64,000 nucleotides of DNA from Mactromeris polynyma (taxonomy: Eukaryota; Mollusca; Bivalvia; Venerida; Mactridae): assembly GCA_032209605.1 (NCBI GenBank), contig JASFXZ010000052.1:310001-374000 (forward strand), written 5' to 3'. The notes beneath the pieces were generated by a model, which saw only the letters and a list, made by a program, of their open reading frames with translations, was not told the origin of the DNA and did not search any database. Shown here one piece after another: positions 1 to 11,135 of the stretch. Within the stretch, counting starts at the first letter, position 1. Each line of letters opens with the position of its first letter. The position numbers were made by a program, and so were the translations under genes.

Positions 1-432
1 GTGTAGTGTCCTTTCATTTTCCCTTGTAAGGCCAAGGATGTACTGAAAAATTGTTTGCCTTGCATAAACTTACCAACTTGTGAAAATGGCCCATACTCAA
101 AATTTGGGCCTTTGTGAGTCGGATATTTTTTTGGCTGCATATTAATAGTTGAAAATTGTGTGACAATAAAAAGTAATTGAAGAAGATTAATTACCTACCT
201 ACCTACCAACCTAAATATTGCTGGGTAGGAATGTGCTAAAATAAAAAAAGTTGAGGATGGCCTAACTTATGATTAGCATTTAACGGATCTTTCACCCGTA
301 TCTGTACATAATTAAAGCCTTATGGTGAGGTTCTAGGACAAATTAACAGTTCGAGGGAAGCATATTTTGTATAAAAAACACCTATCAACTTACCCGCAAT
401 TGAGACTTCAATGTTAATCATTCTACTTACAG
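1..432 (+). other. TEX10 intron sequence, nothing specific
   Basis: AT-rich sequence ending in the TTACAG acceptor before the first recognisable TEX10 exon. A short CTAC microsatellite lies near 191-208. I see no exon or mobile element. Confidence 0.5.
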
Positions 433-3400
433 GCAATCTGATCTCGGGAGAAAATGTGGAGATGATGTTTAGTATACTACAGGTTACACAGTTACTATGG
501 CAATGTATTCATTCAATGGACCGCGAACAGGTATTTTCAAAGAAGAGCAACCTCTTCAGAGCAAGACCCTTTTAGAGATGCAGATTTTGTCTGATGTTTA
601 GAGGTTGTTGCTCTTAAGAGGTTAAATTGATAAAGAATTCCTATAGTACTCAGGGGTTCCATTTTACCCTGGAGTTGATCCTTAGATCCCTGGAATTTAA
701 AAAGAGCCACATTTTGACACTAAGGATTCTGGCTAAACGGTTGATTTTTGTCTTAATTCTGGATCTAAAGTGGTAAAATCTGGTGAACAATTATCAAAAT
801 GACCCTTGAGATTCAGCATCTAGTGGAAACCCTGAGCACTGCAGACAAAATTCATACTAGTGTGGAAAAGAGGTTTTTGTTCGCTAGAGTACTGGCAGTG
901 AGATGTTGCATTGTGATAGTTACATATTATTGTAGGAAAATTGGTTGTACCATAAGGAATCATGACAAATCATTTATTTCTTAGTTGAATTATGGCAAAC
1001 TAGGCATAAGTGTACTTGAACTACTTGTGAGTCTGTGATGCCGGTTATGACATCAGAAGTCTTATCAGACATTGATATGTTCGCCTTGTAGAACTCAAAC
1101 ACTGTTGAGTGTTGTGAATACATGTAGATGTTAACCTCAGTCCACCTTTTATTAATTTACATTTTATTATTTTGCAGGAAGACGTAACCTTTCAAATAAC
1201 AAAATATTTAAAGGATTTTCAACAGCATTTTATGTCCAATTTTCCATACAGTATAAGTCCAGTGACTGTAAAGATGAAGAAGAAGAAGAAGACATCTACA
1301 AGTGTTCAGGTAGGGAAATATATTGTCAGTACATTGAAAAACTGATAATTAGACAGCCATTGCTTTTGAAGAAATTGGGTCTTAGATGTGAGGTGGTCTG
1401 AATGTTGAGTTAAAATATGGAAAATTGGTCCATAAAAATCTGGTCTTATTAATGAGATGGTCTTAATGTTGAGGTAGTCTTTATCTGAGGTTTTACAGTA
1501 TGAATGATGATATTTGGTATGGAATCTGGTGTTATCAGTTGTCTTAGTATACTGATTTGTAAGATTGTTTTAGCACATTGCTCTGTTGTTGGTGCAGGTC
1601 TGTATAATAATGTGGTTCATTGCCAATCTTCTTACATTCCTCAGAAACAGGAATTATCATTTTATACATTTGAATAACATTCAGTCTGTTTTAAGGAAAT
1701 GTTCTGTATTCACTTTTGAAGAAAATGCTGTGCTTTGTTGGAGATTTCATTGGTATTTCAGTTCCATAAGATGGTAAGCTGACCTGACCAGTATTCCTGG
1801 GTTACATACTAGTACTAACCTGTTCTTCCGCAAGCACTTGACAACATCCCAGCATGTAACGAAGGTGGATGATGTACGACGATGTATTGTTTAAATCTAA
1901 TCGTCGCAGAGAAAGTACATCTCACCTTGGATTTGAAATAATTTTTGTTTTACAGGTGTCAGCTGAAACGTTAAACTTGACCATTTGTGATATCATGACT
2001 TATTTCATTGGAGATGAAAATCAGAATATGCCATTCGACCACGCTTGGTTGCCCATGGTTTCACAATATTTAAGTGAATTCATTGGTGGTGCGTATGGCC
2101 ATGCAAACATTGGTCAAAGTTCAAGAATATTTGTGCATATCATCGAAAGATTGATATCTAGAGGTATTCAGGATGGTAAGTCATACTATCTTTTGAAAAT
2201 AAAATAATCCTGTATAAACTGGACCATAGACTCAGTGACTGCCTTGTGTGTGGAAGTATGCTGATTTGTTCCGCTCACAATGACTGCTTCCTGGTTACCA
2301 ACCAGTAAAAGCACCAAAGTTAGGGATTGTGAAGGTCCTTATCAAACTACGCTCATCGCGGGGGCTCGAACTCATGACCTTCGAAACAGGAGTCAGACAC
2401 TCTACCACTGGGCCTCTCTGTGATGCTGCTCTTTACCTGCAACACAAAGGCACTGTCTCCATTTGACAGAAAAATTGTTGGTACTACGTAAAATACACAC
2501 AAACACCTTTTTACTAGAATTTTTTTAACGAAGGCCTTATAATAAGACTGTTTACTATGTTATGAAATGTTTTTCACCATGAGCTCCCTGTAGGAGAAAT
2601 CTAATAGTATATTTGAGTTGACAACTTAACATCAGGTTTCCAGCATATATAAACAAAAAATCAGCTAACTGGTCACATATAGCGGATCCGTGGTCCAGTG
2701 GTAATGCGCTGGACTAGTAATCCAGGGGTCGCAGGTTCGATCCCCGCTCCACCACTAGAAGTACTAACATACTTTCAGATAGAGACAAAAAACGCGGTCC
2801 TGTGTACGATGCGTTACATCGGGCACATAAAAGAACCAGGGGTGATTCTTGAACTGGGACATCTTCTGTATCATGCACTATCCTCCAAAAATCTAAAATG
2901 ACTAACATTCTTCTGGAGGCGTCGCCCATATGGGAATTCGGTGGCGACGATAAATAAATGCAAATACAAATAAAATAACTGGTCACTTTCTATTTGAAGT
3001 TGTAATAGAGTGGACTTATCTCTTTTGTATTTAGTCCACAACGTATAAGGACTGCAGACACCCATGCTGTATATCATTTATGATTATTCACAGGTGAAAT
3101 AACAATTTAATGTGGCATCACAATTGCCTTAATGTGATGTCCGTAACATTGTAGATTCACATGTAATCTGTAAAAGTATGGTTTGCTCTTTGTGCTGCCG
3201 AAGTATAAAATAACATATAAAACATGAACAAATACCATTGTAGGCAAACCATATACAGTACATGATGTATACTACTTATTCAAGATAGGTACTATTGTTG
3301 TAGAGGAGGATACTCTTATATATGTGGTCTCATGTATATTATAGCCAGGAAAATCACCTACAATCTGTTCTATTTTCAGATTCAATGCTTGGTATAATTG

Positions 3401-6400
3401 TTGAAGTATTTAATCGATTTCAAGCTGCTCACATTAATTCTACAGAAAAGACAACATATCTACGATTCTTTGCTGAGAAAATGGTATCGGATGGTGATTT
3501 GTCTACCATAAGGTATAGCTGACCATATTGTTATTGTAATGATGCATCACATGTTTGTAACTAACTAATTAGAACTGGGGCCTTAAAGATTTATCAGGCT
3601 CATCTGTGAACCTAAATTTTTTAATGGGTTTCATCCAGTATTGTTGTAACTTAGTCTTAAATATCATTAATAAGAACCATTGCAATGTATAACTGTTTAA
3701 AACAATCTTGTTTAATCATATTACTAATGGGCAAAATAAGTTAAAAAACACCCGCTTGTTAAAAAACTGGATGTTTTTTTAATTTTATGATAATACAAAT
3801 GTCTTTTTTCGGCAAATACAGAGAAGTACATTATAAATGTATTCTGTTATAATGCATAATTATTGAAGTTTAAACTAGATTAAATATATTTTTCATGTTT
3901 GTTAAGGTAAACAAATGAACCAAAATAGAGCATAATATTTCTTTAATCATAAACATTATAAGTCTGAAACTTAAGCTCTAAAATGTTACATGTTCGTTTT
4001 GCTCCTACGCTGTTATATAAATATAGATTTTAATAAAACTTGACAAACGTGGACACCTTGCATAACAACAATTACTCAGACTAGATTTCATTTGTTCATA
4101 TTAAACAAAAACAGAAGGCTGGTAAATATAATTTTTGCAAATCTAAAGTCTGAGTTTCAGTCTTAATATTTTTGTGAATAAGGCCCCTGGGTCTATTGAA
4201 GGTCTCACTGTTTTCATTCAGTAGGTTAAGCATTTGACGGCCAATCTAAAGGTCATAGGTTTGAATCCAAGGCGAGTAATTTGTTCGACATGACAGTTTA
4301 TAAAGATATCTTTAGAAGATAATAAACAATAATCCAAAATCAGGTGGTCTCTTCCTCTTGTTCAATTTGGGGAAGTTGTCATTTGCTTGTGACAGAACAG
4401 GTTTGTTCTGATTGGTTAACCAGAAACAATGTGAGGTCATCTGACTGCTGTACAGAAATGAAGTATACTTGAAAAGAGGCGTAAAATATCAGTGCAACCC
4501 TACACTGTACTATCAAAGACTTATGGACTCTTCTGTTGTATTCTAGATTACGCAATTTCTCTGTAAAAAGTACAGATTGTATTTATTTTGACAGAAGCAT
4601 ATTTTTGCCAATATCAGTGGCAGTAAATTGTCACATGCTATTTTTAACTTCAAATTATTATTGTCGTAATACTGTCAATTGTAGCCCAGATTTGAGAAGA
4701 AAATTTCTTAGAAGTCTGCCAGAATTACTTCCCCTTTGTGGTAAAGCTAATCACCTGATGGTGGATTTATTGATTGATACCATGAAGAAAGCAGCTTGTC
4801 AAAGATGTTCTGATATGATTGATAAAACTTCTCTGAAGATTGTAGGAAAACAATGGTTTGGTATGTTGAAACAAATATAATATTTATCCCTTCCCCCCCC
4901 TAAAATATGCATGTATAAATTGCTGTGTTAGTCAATATGTTGTCTGATCCTCTGGTAAGAATAATGCTTGAAAAATGAATTTGTGAGCTAGTCCTTTTCT
5001 GAATGTTTGTGACATCAAATCACTTGCTTAGTATACCAGAGTTTGGTAAATGCATCAGACTATCTGACATGCCTGGTAAATATTCAAGCGGTGTAGTAAA
5101 ATATTGGAAATTTTGCAATCAACAAACGAAAGGAAATATATTTAAGTCTGGTAAAGGTTGGCCCTTTTGACCCTGTAATACCTGATTTTCAGTAGCCCTT
5201 GCTGTTTCAGACCCCAGCACTGGTATACTACGTAGTTTGTCGGAGCACCATCAACGTGAACTGATAAGCCTACTGTACCATATGCCTACTGTGGAGATCA
5301 ACCTCATGAAGACTTTAGTGAATGTGGTAAGATGTCAACAGTTCAGTGATTCAGTGGTGACCTATTTGATTCAAGTTCTTCAAGGGAGGTAAGCCATTGT
5401 CTTTAAACCCATCTGGTTAGCTCAGACAGTAAAGCGCTCAATTGCTAAACTGGAGGTTGGTGGTTCGAACCTGAGTTGAAGTTTATTATGTTCTCTTTGA
5501 AAATTTAGTCGAAGAAAAAAGATTCAAAGTCATTTGTCCTCAACATCTGATTCATGCAAGCTTGCAGAATAACAGGTAAGTACTGGTTGGTAACCCAGGA
5601 GCTCTGTAAAGTCATTTCAAACTATTTAATGCAAATATGTTTTATTGAAACAGAGGCAGTTAAAGATTTGAAATAGTTCAATAATTAGGAATGTATTATA
5701 ATCTTGGGGGAGGCAATATGGCATAGGGGTAGGGTGTAAGACTTTGCATCTTGAGTTTATGGGTTTATCTCACCATGGACCAGTCTTCACTACCCATGCA
5801 GTAGGCCTGGGGTCTTATTCATAAATCTTATAGACTGAAACTCAAAATTAGACTTTGAATATTAAATGTTCTTAGGTTGTTAAAACAATGTTGATTTTAA
5901 TAAAAAATGGCCAAAGTTTGCAGTGGATAACAAGGACTACTTCGACCATTTTCTTTTCGTTTAGATTGAATTAAAAACAAATTGCTATGAATAACTTTTG
6001 CAAATTACTTGACTGAGTCTGAGTTTAAGTCTGACAATGTTTGTGAATAAGGCCCCTGATTACTGGTAAGTAAATTAGGAGCTGTCATTGAGTGTGATTG
6101 ATTCAAGTTGTAATTGCTTGTTGTGTCACAATCAATGTAAAATGAAGAAGGTTAAACTTGATTAGGTTTCTGTTGGAACTTTTCTCTTACAGATATCAGA
6201 AGAACTGGTATAGAGCCGATGTTGCAGCCGTACATGTTGGCTTCTTAACAAACCTGATCCTAGGTGAGTATGTGTGTGATTGATTTGAACAGTTTGTTAG
6301 GTGTACTTGCATTCTGCCAAGGCTTGCATCATTTCCGTACAGTTTTGCATTTATTACAGTATCAACAGAATAACTTTCGTAGTAGAGCCTAATAAGGCCG

Positions 6401-9400
6401 TGTCGTTTTATATTTTTGTTAAGCGTCCGTCTAGGTTTTGAGCTCTGAGCCCCAAACATTTGTTTTTGTAATTTTAAAAAAGTGTCAAGGGAAGTAATCG
6501 CTGTGTTGTATTTATGTCTGATTTTGTAAGTATTTTTTTAATTTGCATGTTTGAAAATAGTGAGTGAAAACCAGTCAGTTTTTCATTCAGACTTCTAATG
6601 TTTTATAAAGAAACAAGTTGTTCAGTTTTATTTTAATTATGTTTACTTCATTAAAACATGTGAAATGATACATTGTCTAATATTTGGCTTTGCGGTTTTT
6701 TTAAGCAAATGTGTGTGATTTTTGAATAGGTAGCTAGGTTTCGCGATCCAAGGTTGACACTTTTCATAAATAAAAAACAGTATGGTCTAATGTCTTGGTG
6801 TCTTAAGCAGTCACGTAAACAAGTGCCCATCTCTATGACATCATAGCTGATATCTCAAAAAATATTTGACCTATTGTATAAAAACTTCATAGGAATTTAT
6901 TCATCACATGAACTTGCACACCTGAGGTTTTCTTATTCAATTTATCTAGTAAGTGCAAAGTTATGCCCCTTGATTGAGTAAAAAGGAGACACCTATGCAT
7001 ATGGACACATTTCTTGTTAGTCACAGCCTTCTAGTTTTGTTTCAACATTTACAGGTATGTCACATAATGACATTGAACAGAGTGTGAGTGTAGATACTGA
7101 TAGACCTCATGTTGTATTGGGAAACTTCACTATAGTAAAACCAGATGATGATGATGATGATGGTGTGCCTGCATTTGATAGACACAATCTTATCCTTGAG
7201 GTACTCGATACTTTGTTATTCTGTTGTGGCAGTGAGGAAACTAAGCTGAGGCTGTTATAGAACATGCACATAGCTTGTCAAAATTAACCTGATCCTGACC
7301 TTTAACCGTGAATATATAACACAGCTATTACACAGAAAATATCAAAGTCTGGCAGAGAATCCTGCATTATGGGCATTTATACTTTGTCTGAGAAAATATC
7401 TACCTATGTTGTTATAATATACCTGGTGTATATTCGTAATACTCATATAAAAATGAAGATAAATACAGTTATTACAGTAACAATAAGACCACCCTTCTGG
7501 TCCTAATATTGAGCTTGAATAAAGAGCAACATAGAAAATGGACTTGAACATTGTGTTCCTAATTGCAAGGTGGTCTTTAAGCGAGGGTTTACTGTATAGA
7601 AAAGTAGTCAATTGTGAAATTACGGTAATAAAGATCAAGAAGATCAGGTTCATTTTTTAACAAGCTATACCATGTTGTATACAGTTGTTTAGTATTGTCT
7701 GATATTTGTCTGAAGTCAATTTACAAGCTTTTACGTTAATACAATTTTCAAACTTATTTATTTTGCTTCGAATGTGAAACAAGTTATATCAACTTGTATT
7801 GATTACTTTGGATGTCTTGTTTTGGGGTTACTAACCAGTACTAGTGCCTTATTCAGAGACTGTGAAGTTGGTGATCCTTGACATTCAGACCAGATGCTTT
7901 AACTTGACATTCAGACCAGATGCTCTAACCTTGACATTCAGACCAGATGCTCTAACCATGACGTTCAGACCAGATGCTTAAACCTTGACATTCAGACCAG
8001 ATGCTCTAACCTTGACATTCAGACCAGATGCTCTAACCTTGACATTCAGACCAGATGCTCTAACCTTGCATTCAGACCAGATGCTCAAACCTTGACATTC
8101 AGACCAGATGCTCTTACCTTGACATTCAGACCAGATGCTCTTACCTTGAAATTAAGACCAGATGCTCTAACTTTGACATTCAGACCAGATGCTCTAACCT
8201 TGACATTCAGACCAGATGCTCTAACCTTGACATTCAGACCAGATGCTCTAACCTTGACATTCAGACCAGATGCTTTAACCTTGACATTCAGACCAGATAC
8301 TCTTACCTTGACATTCAGACCAGATGCTCTTACCTTGAAATTCAGACCAGATGCTTTAACTTTGACATCTTATTAAGAAGTTAATTGTATTTCCTCAATG
8401 CAATCCTAATATTATTCTTACACCATCAATGTATTGTAATTATTGTTTTCTGTTTGTTTCTACAGATTGTTTGTAGTATACTGAGACAGTTCAACAACTC
8501 TGAGCAAGCTGTGAATGTAATATTGGAGCATTTCCAAAACACAGTTCTGGTAAATGGTTTTGTAGTATGTGTTGTAGAATACCACCAGTATTATACTTAT
8601 AGACAGAATATGACTTCAAATTACTTCCAAATTGTTTTAAGAAGTTTTACTTTTAGACATGGTACACATTTTTTACATCATTCTTATGTCTGATAATGAA
8701 TATTTGGATGCCATAAAAATTACTGACCGATTGCCAGTTTAAAAGAGTGCTTCTACATATTTACATGATTAATTAGTTGACTGAACTGAATACAGTCAGT
8801 TTGTGATAATTCTGAATGCAGAATCTCCAAATGACAGGGAAATTTAAATAATTAGCTACACACGTCGATCCCATCAACATTTGAGGCTGCCATGGGATTT
8901 ACAACCTCTTCTGTAAGTGACGTCGTTCAAGAAAACGTAACATGTGATGTCACTGTTTGCAAGCAGAAAACAATATTTACTCCATACGGTCGCTTCGTTT
9001 TCATATTGCCATATGAGGCAAATATAGCTTACTGTCAGTACATGGTGGTGTCATATGTGATGTTTTCTGGAAATGACGTCACTTTAAGTAGAGGTTGGAA
9101 ATAGTACAGCGGCGCTCATTTACTCTTTATTCTTATTGAATGAAGCGCTATATAGACAAACTAATAAACTGTAGCTTGTTCTGTTTGTTTTCCAGAGCAA
9201 TAATATTGTACCACTTCAAGTTGCATTTGGAATCTGCAAATTTGCTGAGTCACTGACTAGCATGCCATCTGAATTTGAACCTCTCATCAACAAACTCAAC
9301 ATCTCATTGGTCAGTCATTTGGTCACATGTTGTGACTCATCCAATCAGCCAACAGTTAAGAAGATAAAGGATATTTGTTGTAATCTGATGTTGAAATGCA

Positions 9401-10714
9401 GCACTGGCCTAGATACACTTATAGAAATAGTATGCATGGATGCTGGAAAAGGTACTCACAGATAGATGTCTTTGTTCTGTTGTTATGTTGCATACAGATA
9501 AATACAGTAAAACCTCAATTATACGACCACCCTTTGGACTCTTGAAAACTAGTCTTATTATTGAGGTGGTATTAATACAGTTTGAATAAAGAGCAAAACG
9601 GTGAAAATGGATTTGCAAATTGTGTTGTTAATTTTGACATGGTCTTATTATTGAGGTGGTCTTTCAATGAGGTTTTACTGTATTTCACCAGCTCTGTCGG
9701 GGGATCTATGGCTGGTCTGCCCTCCCCCACATTATCAAAAAGCTCAACCCCATACTTACACTAAAAATATTTGAAAATTTGCCTTCAACTCTGCATAATG
9801 AAACTTATGCAACTCAGCTGATCAAGAGAATACTCAACTTGAGATCTAATGCAAGTCCTCTCGCACCAAATATCCACAGTATCATTATATAGGGCCATTG
9901 AAAAGAATGACTTGAGAATCATACATTTGTTTCTTGAAAGGGCAGAATATAATGAGATTTTATTTTTCATTTGATATAAGAAGTAAATTTATTAAGCTGC
10001 TTTAGCTTATGACATTGAGGATAAGAAATTGCAATGTTAATTGTCATCACTTTGCCAAAACATATTTTGTATACTATTGGCCTTGTAGAAAATGAGAATA
10101 TTTCATTGCTTTTACAGCGCTAGACATAGAAAGACTGGGTGCCCTGCTGAAAACTGTGATGTTGGTTTTGACTGAAGGTCGCCATACAAGTATACAAGGT
10201 CATCCAGATAGGTTGCAGTCATTGTCAACCTTACAGACAACTTTACAGGAATTAACTGAAACAAACAAGGTATTTATATCTTTCCTCTTATAAGTCTCAG
10301 TCTAATTGGTTAGCTCAGTTGATGGAACATTCATATAAGTCTTTTATGGTGAAAGTTTCAAATTGACCTGCTCTTTGTTACAGTACAGGACAGTTTTGCA
10401 GATTTGTACATAGGCTAACAAAAAAGTCTGTTTCCAGTAACCCTTTTCAGCCCCTTTTATGCCAACCCAATTTTAGCCATGGTTGAAAACACCTTAAACA
10501 GGTGAATGAAAAAGAATTTGTAAAAATGAAGTCCCTATCAGTTGACTTTTCTTTTAGCACGTTTCATTGCCATCTTTTTTTCTTTGCCTTATCATCATAT
10601 GTTGAATTTCTGTAATAATATAATGTTGTTGTTGTTTTTTCACAGGAGCTGATCACCAGTGAAAATGAAACATTGCTCGTCAACTTCAATTATCTTCTTG
10701 CCAGTGTTCGATAA
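433..10714 (+). CDS. TEX10: TEX10 homologue, C-terminal part (12 exons)
   Basis: Exons read from splice sites and phase: 433-530, 1178-1309, 1956-2175, 3380-3512, 4685-4860, 5211-5388, 6193-6263, 7055-7200, 8466-8549, 9196-9451, 10118-10269, 10646-10714 (TAA). They join to about 570 residues. The second exon encodes YLKDFQQHFMSNFPY, close to the vertebrate TEX10 segment YLIDFKHHFMSRFPY, and the next exon continues with LNLTICDIM, again as in TEX10. TEX10 is the animal member of the IPI1 family, an alpha-helical repeat protein of the nucleolar PELP1-TEX10-WDR18 (Rix1/5FMC) complex needed for late 60S ribosome maturation. Human TEX10 has 929 residues, so roughly the first 380 residues should lie left of this window. 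The start of the fifth exon is chosen at 4685 because it keeps phase and matches family spacing; an earlier acceptor at 4547 is also open. The end of the eighth exon is uncertain. An Asp run occurs near 7145-7163. Confidence 0.9.
538..632. repeat. AGAGCAACCTC inverted-repeat relic (family H)
   Basis: AGAGCAACCTCT near 543 faces AGAGGTTGTTGCTCT near 599-614, an imperfect inverted repeat. The same pair of words recurs at 24.8, 31.1, 33.8, 36.4, 56.3 and 57.1 kb, so this is a dispersed short element. Confidence 0.45.
1370..1500. mobile_element. MITE family A, degraded copy
   Basis: Ends in GAGGTTTTACAGTA and contains repeated GAGGTGGTCT and GGTCTTATTAATGAG words. The left terminus has decayed. 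It lies in the TEX10 intron after exon 2. Confidence 0.6.
1788..1915 (-). mobile_element. SINE family S3 fragment
   Basis: Contains the S3 body word order CCAGT, CCTGGGTTAC, AGTACTAACCTGTTCTTC and CGCAAGCA, as in the fuller copy at 47.8 kb. The tRNA-like head is missing. It abuts the TEX10 exon starting at 1956. Confidence 0.5.
2270..2425 (-). mobile_element. tRNA-derived SINE relic
   Basis: GGGGCTCGAACTCATGACC with a following CTCTACCACTGGGCC is a minus-strand tRNA-like B box and A box region, and GGTTACCAACCAGTA upstream matches the S3 body. Diverged. Confidence 0.5.
2677..2975 (+). mobile_element. tRNA-Thr-like SINE (S1) with target-site duplication
   Basis: The head has an A box (TGGTCCAGTGGT), an anticodon stem CTGGA/TCCAG around a loop with AGT, and a B box (GGTTCGATCCC) at about 2733-2743, so it derives from a tRNA-Thr(AGT)-like gene. 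A 200-base body follows and ends in an A-rich tail near 2950-2975. The 11-base sequence TAACTGGTCAC flanks it exactly, at 2666-2676 and 2976-2986. It sits in a TEX10 intron in sense orientation. Because the head is fused to a non-tRNA body, I do not call it a functional tRNA gene. Confidence 0.85.
3945..4187. mobile_element. Foldback element, family C
   Basis: The right end is AAGTCTGAGTTTCAGTCTTA followed by GTGAATAAGGCCCC; the left end has AAGTCTGAAACTTAAG in the opposite sense. The arrangement matches the copies at 5809-6056 and 49373-49635. It lies in a TEX10 intron. Confidence 0.6.
4200..4275 (+). mobile_element. tRNA-like SINE head relic
   Basis: GTAGGTTAAGCATTTGACGG then GGTCATAGGTTTGAATCC resembles tRNA A and B boxes at the usual spacing. 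Only the head is recognisable. Confidence 0.35.
5405..5480 (+). mobile_element. tRNA-like SINE head
   Basis: TGGTTAGCTCAGACAGTAAA followed by GGTGGTTCGAACCTGAG gives good A and B boxes at tRNA spacing, 17 bases after a TEX10 exon. The flanking acceptor stem does not pair well, so a SINE head is more likely than a tRNA gene. Confidence 0.45.
5715..5800 (+). mobile_element. tRNA-like SINE head relic
   Basis: GGCATAGGGGTAGGGTGTAA followed by TGGGTTTATCTCACC resembles degenerate A and B boxes, directly before a family C element. Weak. Confidence 0.3.
5809..6056. mobile_element. Foldback element, family C
   Basis: Starts GGGGTCTTATTCATAAATC and ends GTGAATAAGGCCCC, with inner arms GACTGAAACTCAAAATTAGA and TCTGAGTTTAAGTCTGA. 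The 248-base element lies in the TEX10 intron between exons 6 and 7 and carries no ORF. Confidence 0.7.
6264..7054 (+). other. TEX10 intron, nothing specific
   Basis: AT-rich intron between exons ending 6263 and beginning 7055. I see no exon, element or RNA gene. Confidence 0.5.
7473..7597. mobile_element. MITE family A, short copy
   Basis: Contains AATAAGACCACCC, TTGAATAAAGAGCAACA and ends GGGTTTACTGTA. Part of the interior is missing compared with the 9505 copy. It lies in a TEX10 intron. Confidence 0.65.
7876..8370 (+). repeat. 27-bp tandem array, about 18 units
   Basis: Unit core is TTGACATTCAGACCAGATGC plus CTCTAACC. Units differ by single bases (CTCTTACC, CTTTAACC, one losing a base near 8068). 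Because 27 is a multiple of three, one frame stays open with a nine-residue repeat, FRPDALTLT, but the array lies inside a TEX10 intron and has no other gene features. Confidence 0.95.
8550..9195 (+). other. TEX10 intron, nothing specific
   Basis: Intron between exons 9 and 10. Contains two GACGTC words (near 8919 and 9075) and no recognisable element. Confidence 0.45.
9505..9680. mobile_element. MITE family A, near-complete copy
   Basis: Begins CAGTAAAACCTCAATTATAC and ends GAGGTTTTACTG, with TA on both sides, so the inverted ends and TA duplication fit a Tc1/mariner-type or related MITE. The interior has GAATAAAGAGCAAAACGGTG and two GAGGTGGTCTT-type blocks. It begins only about 50 bases after TEX10 exon 10. 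Confidence 0.85.
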
Positions 10715-10731
10715 TTAAACTGTAAATATCT

Positions 10732-10746
10732 AATAAAACTAATAAA
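10732..10746 (+). terminator. Polyadenylation signals of TEX10
   Basis: Two AATAAA hexamers, at 10732-10737 and 10741-10746, lie 18 to 32 bases after the TAA stop at 10712-10714. The 3' UTR would therefore be very short. No GU-rich element was examined in detail. Confidence 0.6.
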
Positions 10747-10879
10747 TTGTGATATGCACAAACTTTTTGTTATATTTGATTGCAGGTGTCATTGTGACAC
10801 ATGTTAGGTTTGTGTTGCAGTGTGCAATATGTTAATGTTGTTTTGTGACTTATTGCCATCATTGATGTTTGGGTAAATA

Positions 10880-11135
10880 GACTGAGGGGCCTCCTTGGTT
10901 AAGTATTAATTGTTGCTGACTTCCAATCTTTGGCCCCTTATTACCCCTGCTGGTTCTGATCCCACCTGGTATACAGATTGTATGAGGAAGCTATCCAGCT
11001 GGCTTCCGGAAGCTTATGGTCTAGGTGCCCACCTATCCCCCAAATAAGCTGGAAGGGGCACCTAGGTCTCCCTTCAACCTAATAGCTGGAAAAGTCGATA
11101 CATGAATCTGCTGTTTATGTGACTTAAAGCCCCTT
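10880..11135 (+). mobile_element. tRNA-derived SINE, family S2
   Basis: GGGGCCTCCTTGGTTAAG, TGCTGACTTCCAATC, CTGGTTCTGATCCC, GAGGAAGCTATCCAGCTGGC and GGAAGGGGCACCTAGGTC occur in the order seen in a SINE that I recall as common in bivalves. The body overlaps with the minus-strand copies at 28.6 and 32.9 kb. It lies 165 bases after the TEX10 stop. Confidence 0.65.

Noticed and set aside
2684..2755. Functional tRNA-Thr gene
   Set aside because: The tRNA-like part is the head of a SINE with a 3' body, A-rich tail and target duplication.
8092..8376. 94-codon frame repeating FRPDALTLT
   Set aside because: Product of the 27-bp array in a TEX10 intron; a single-base loss in one unit shifts the frame.
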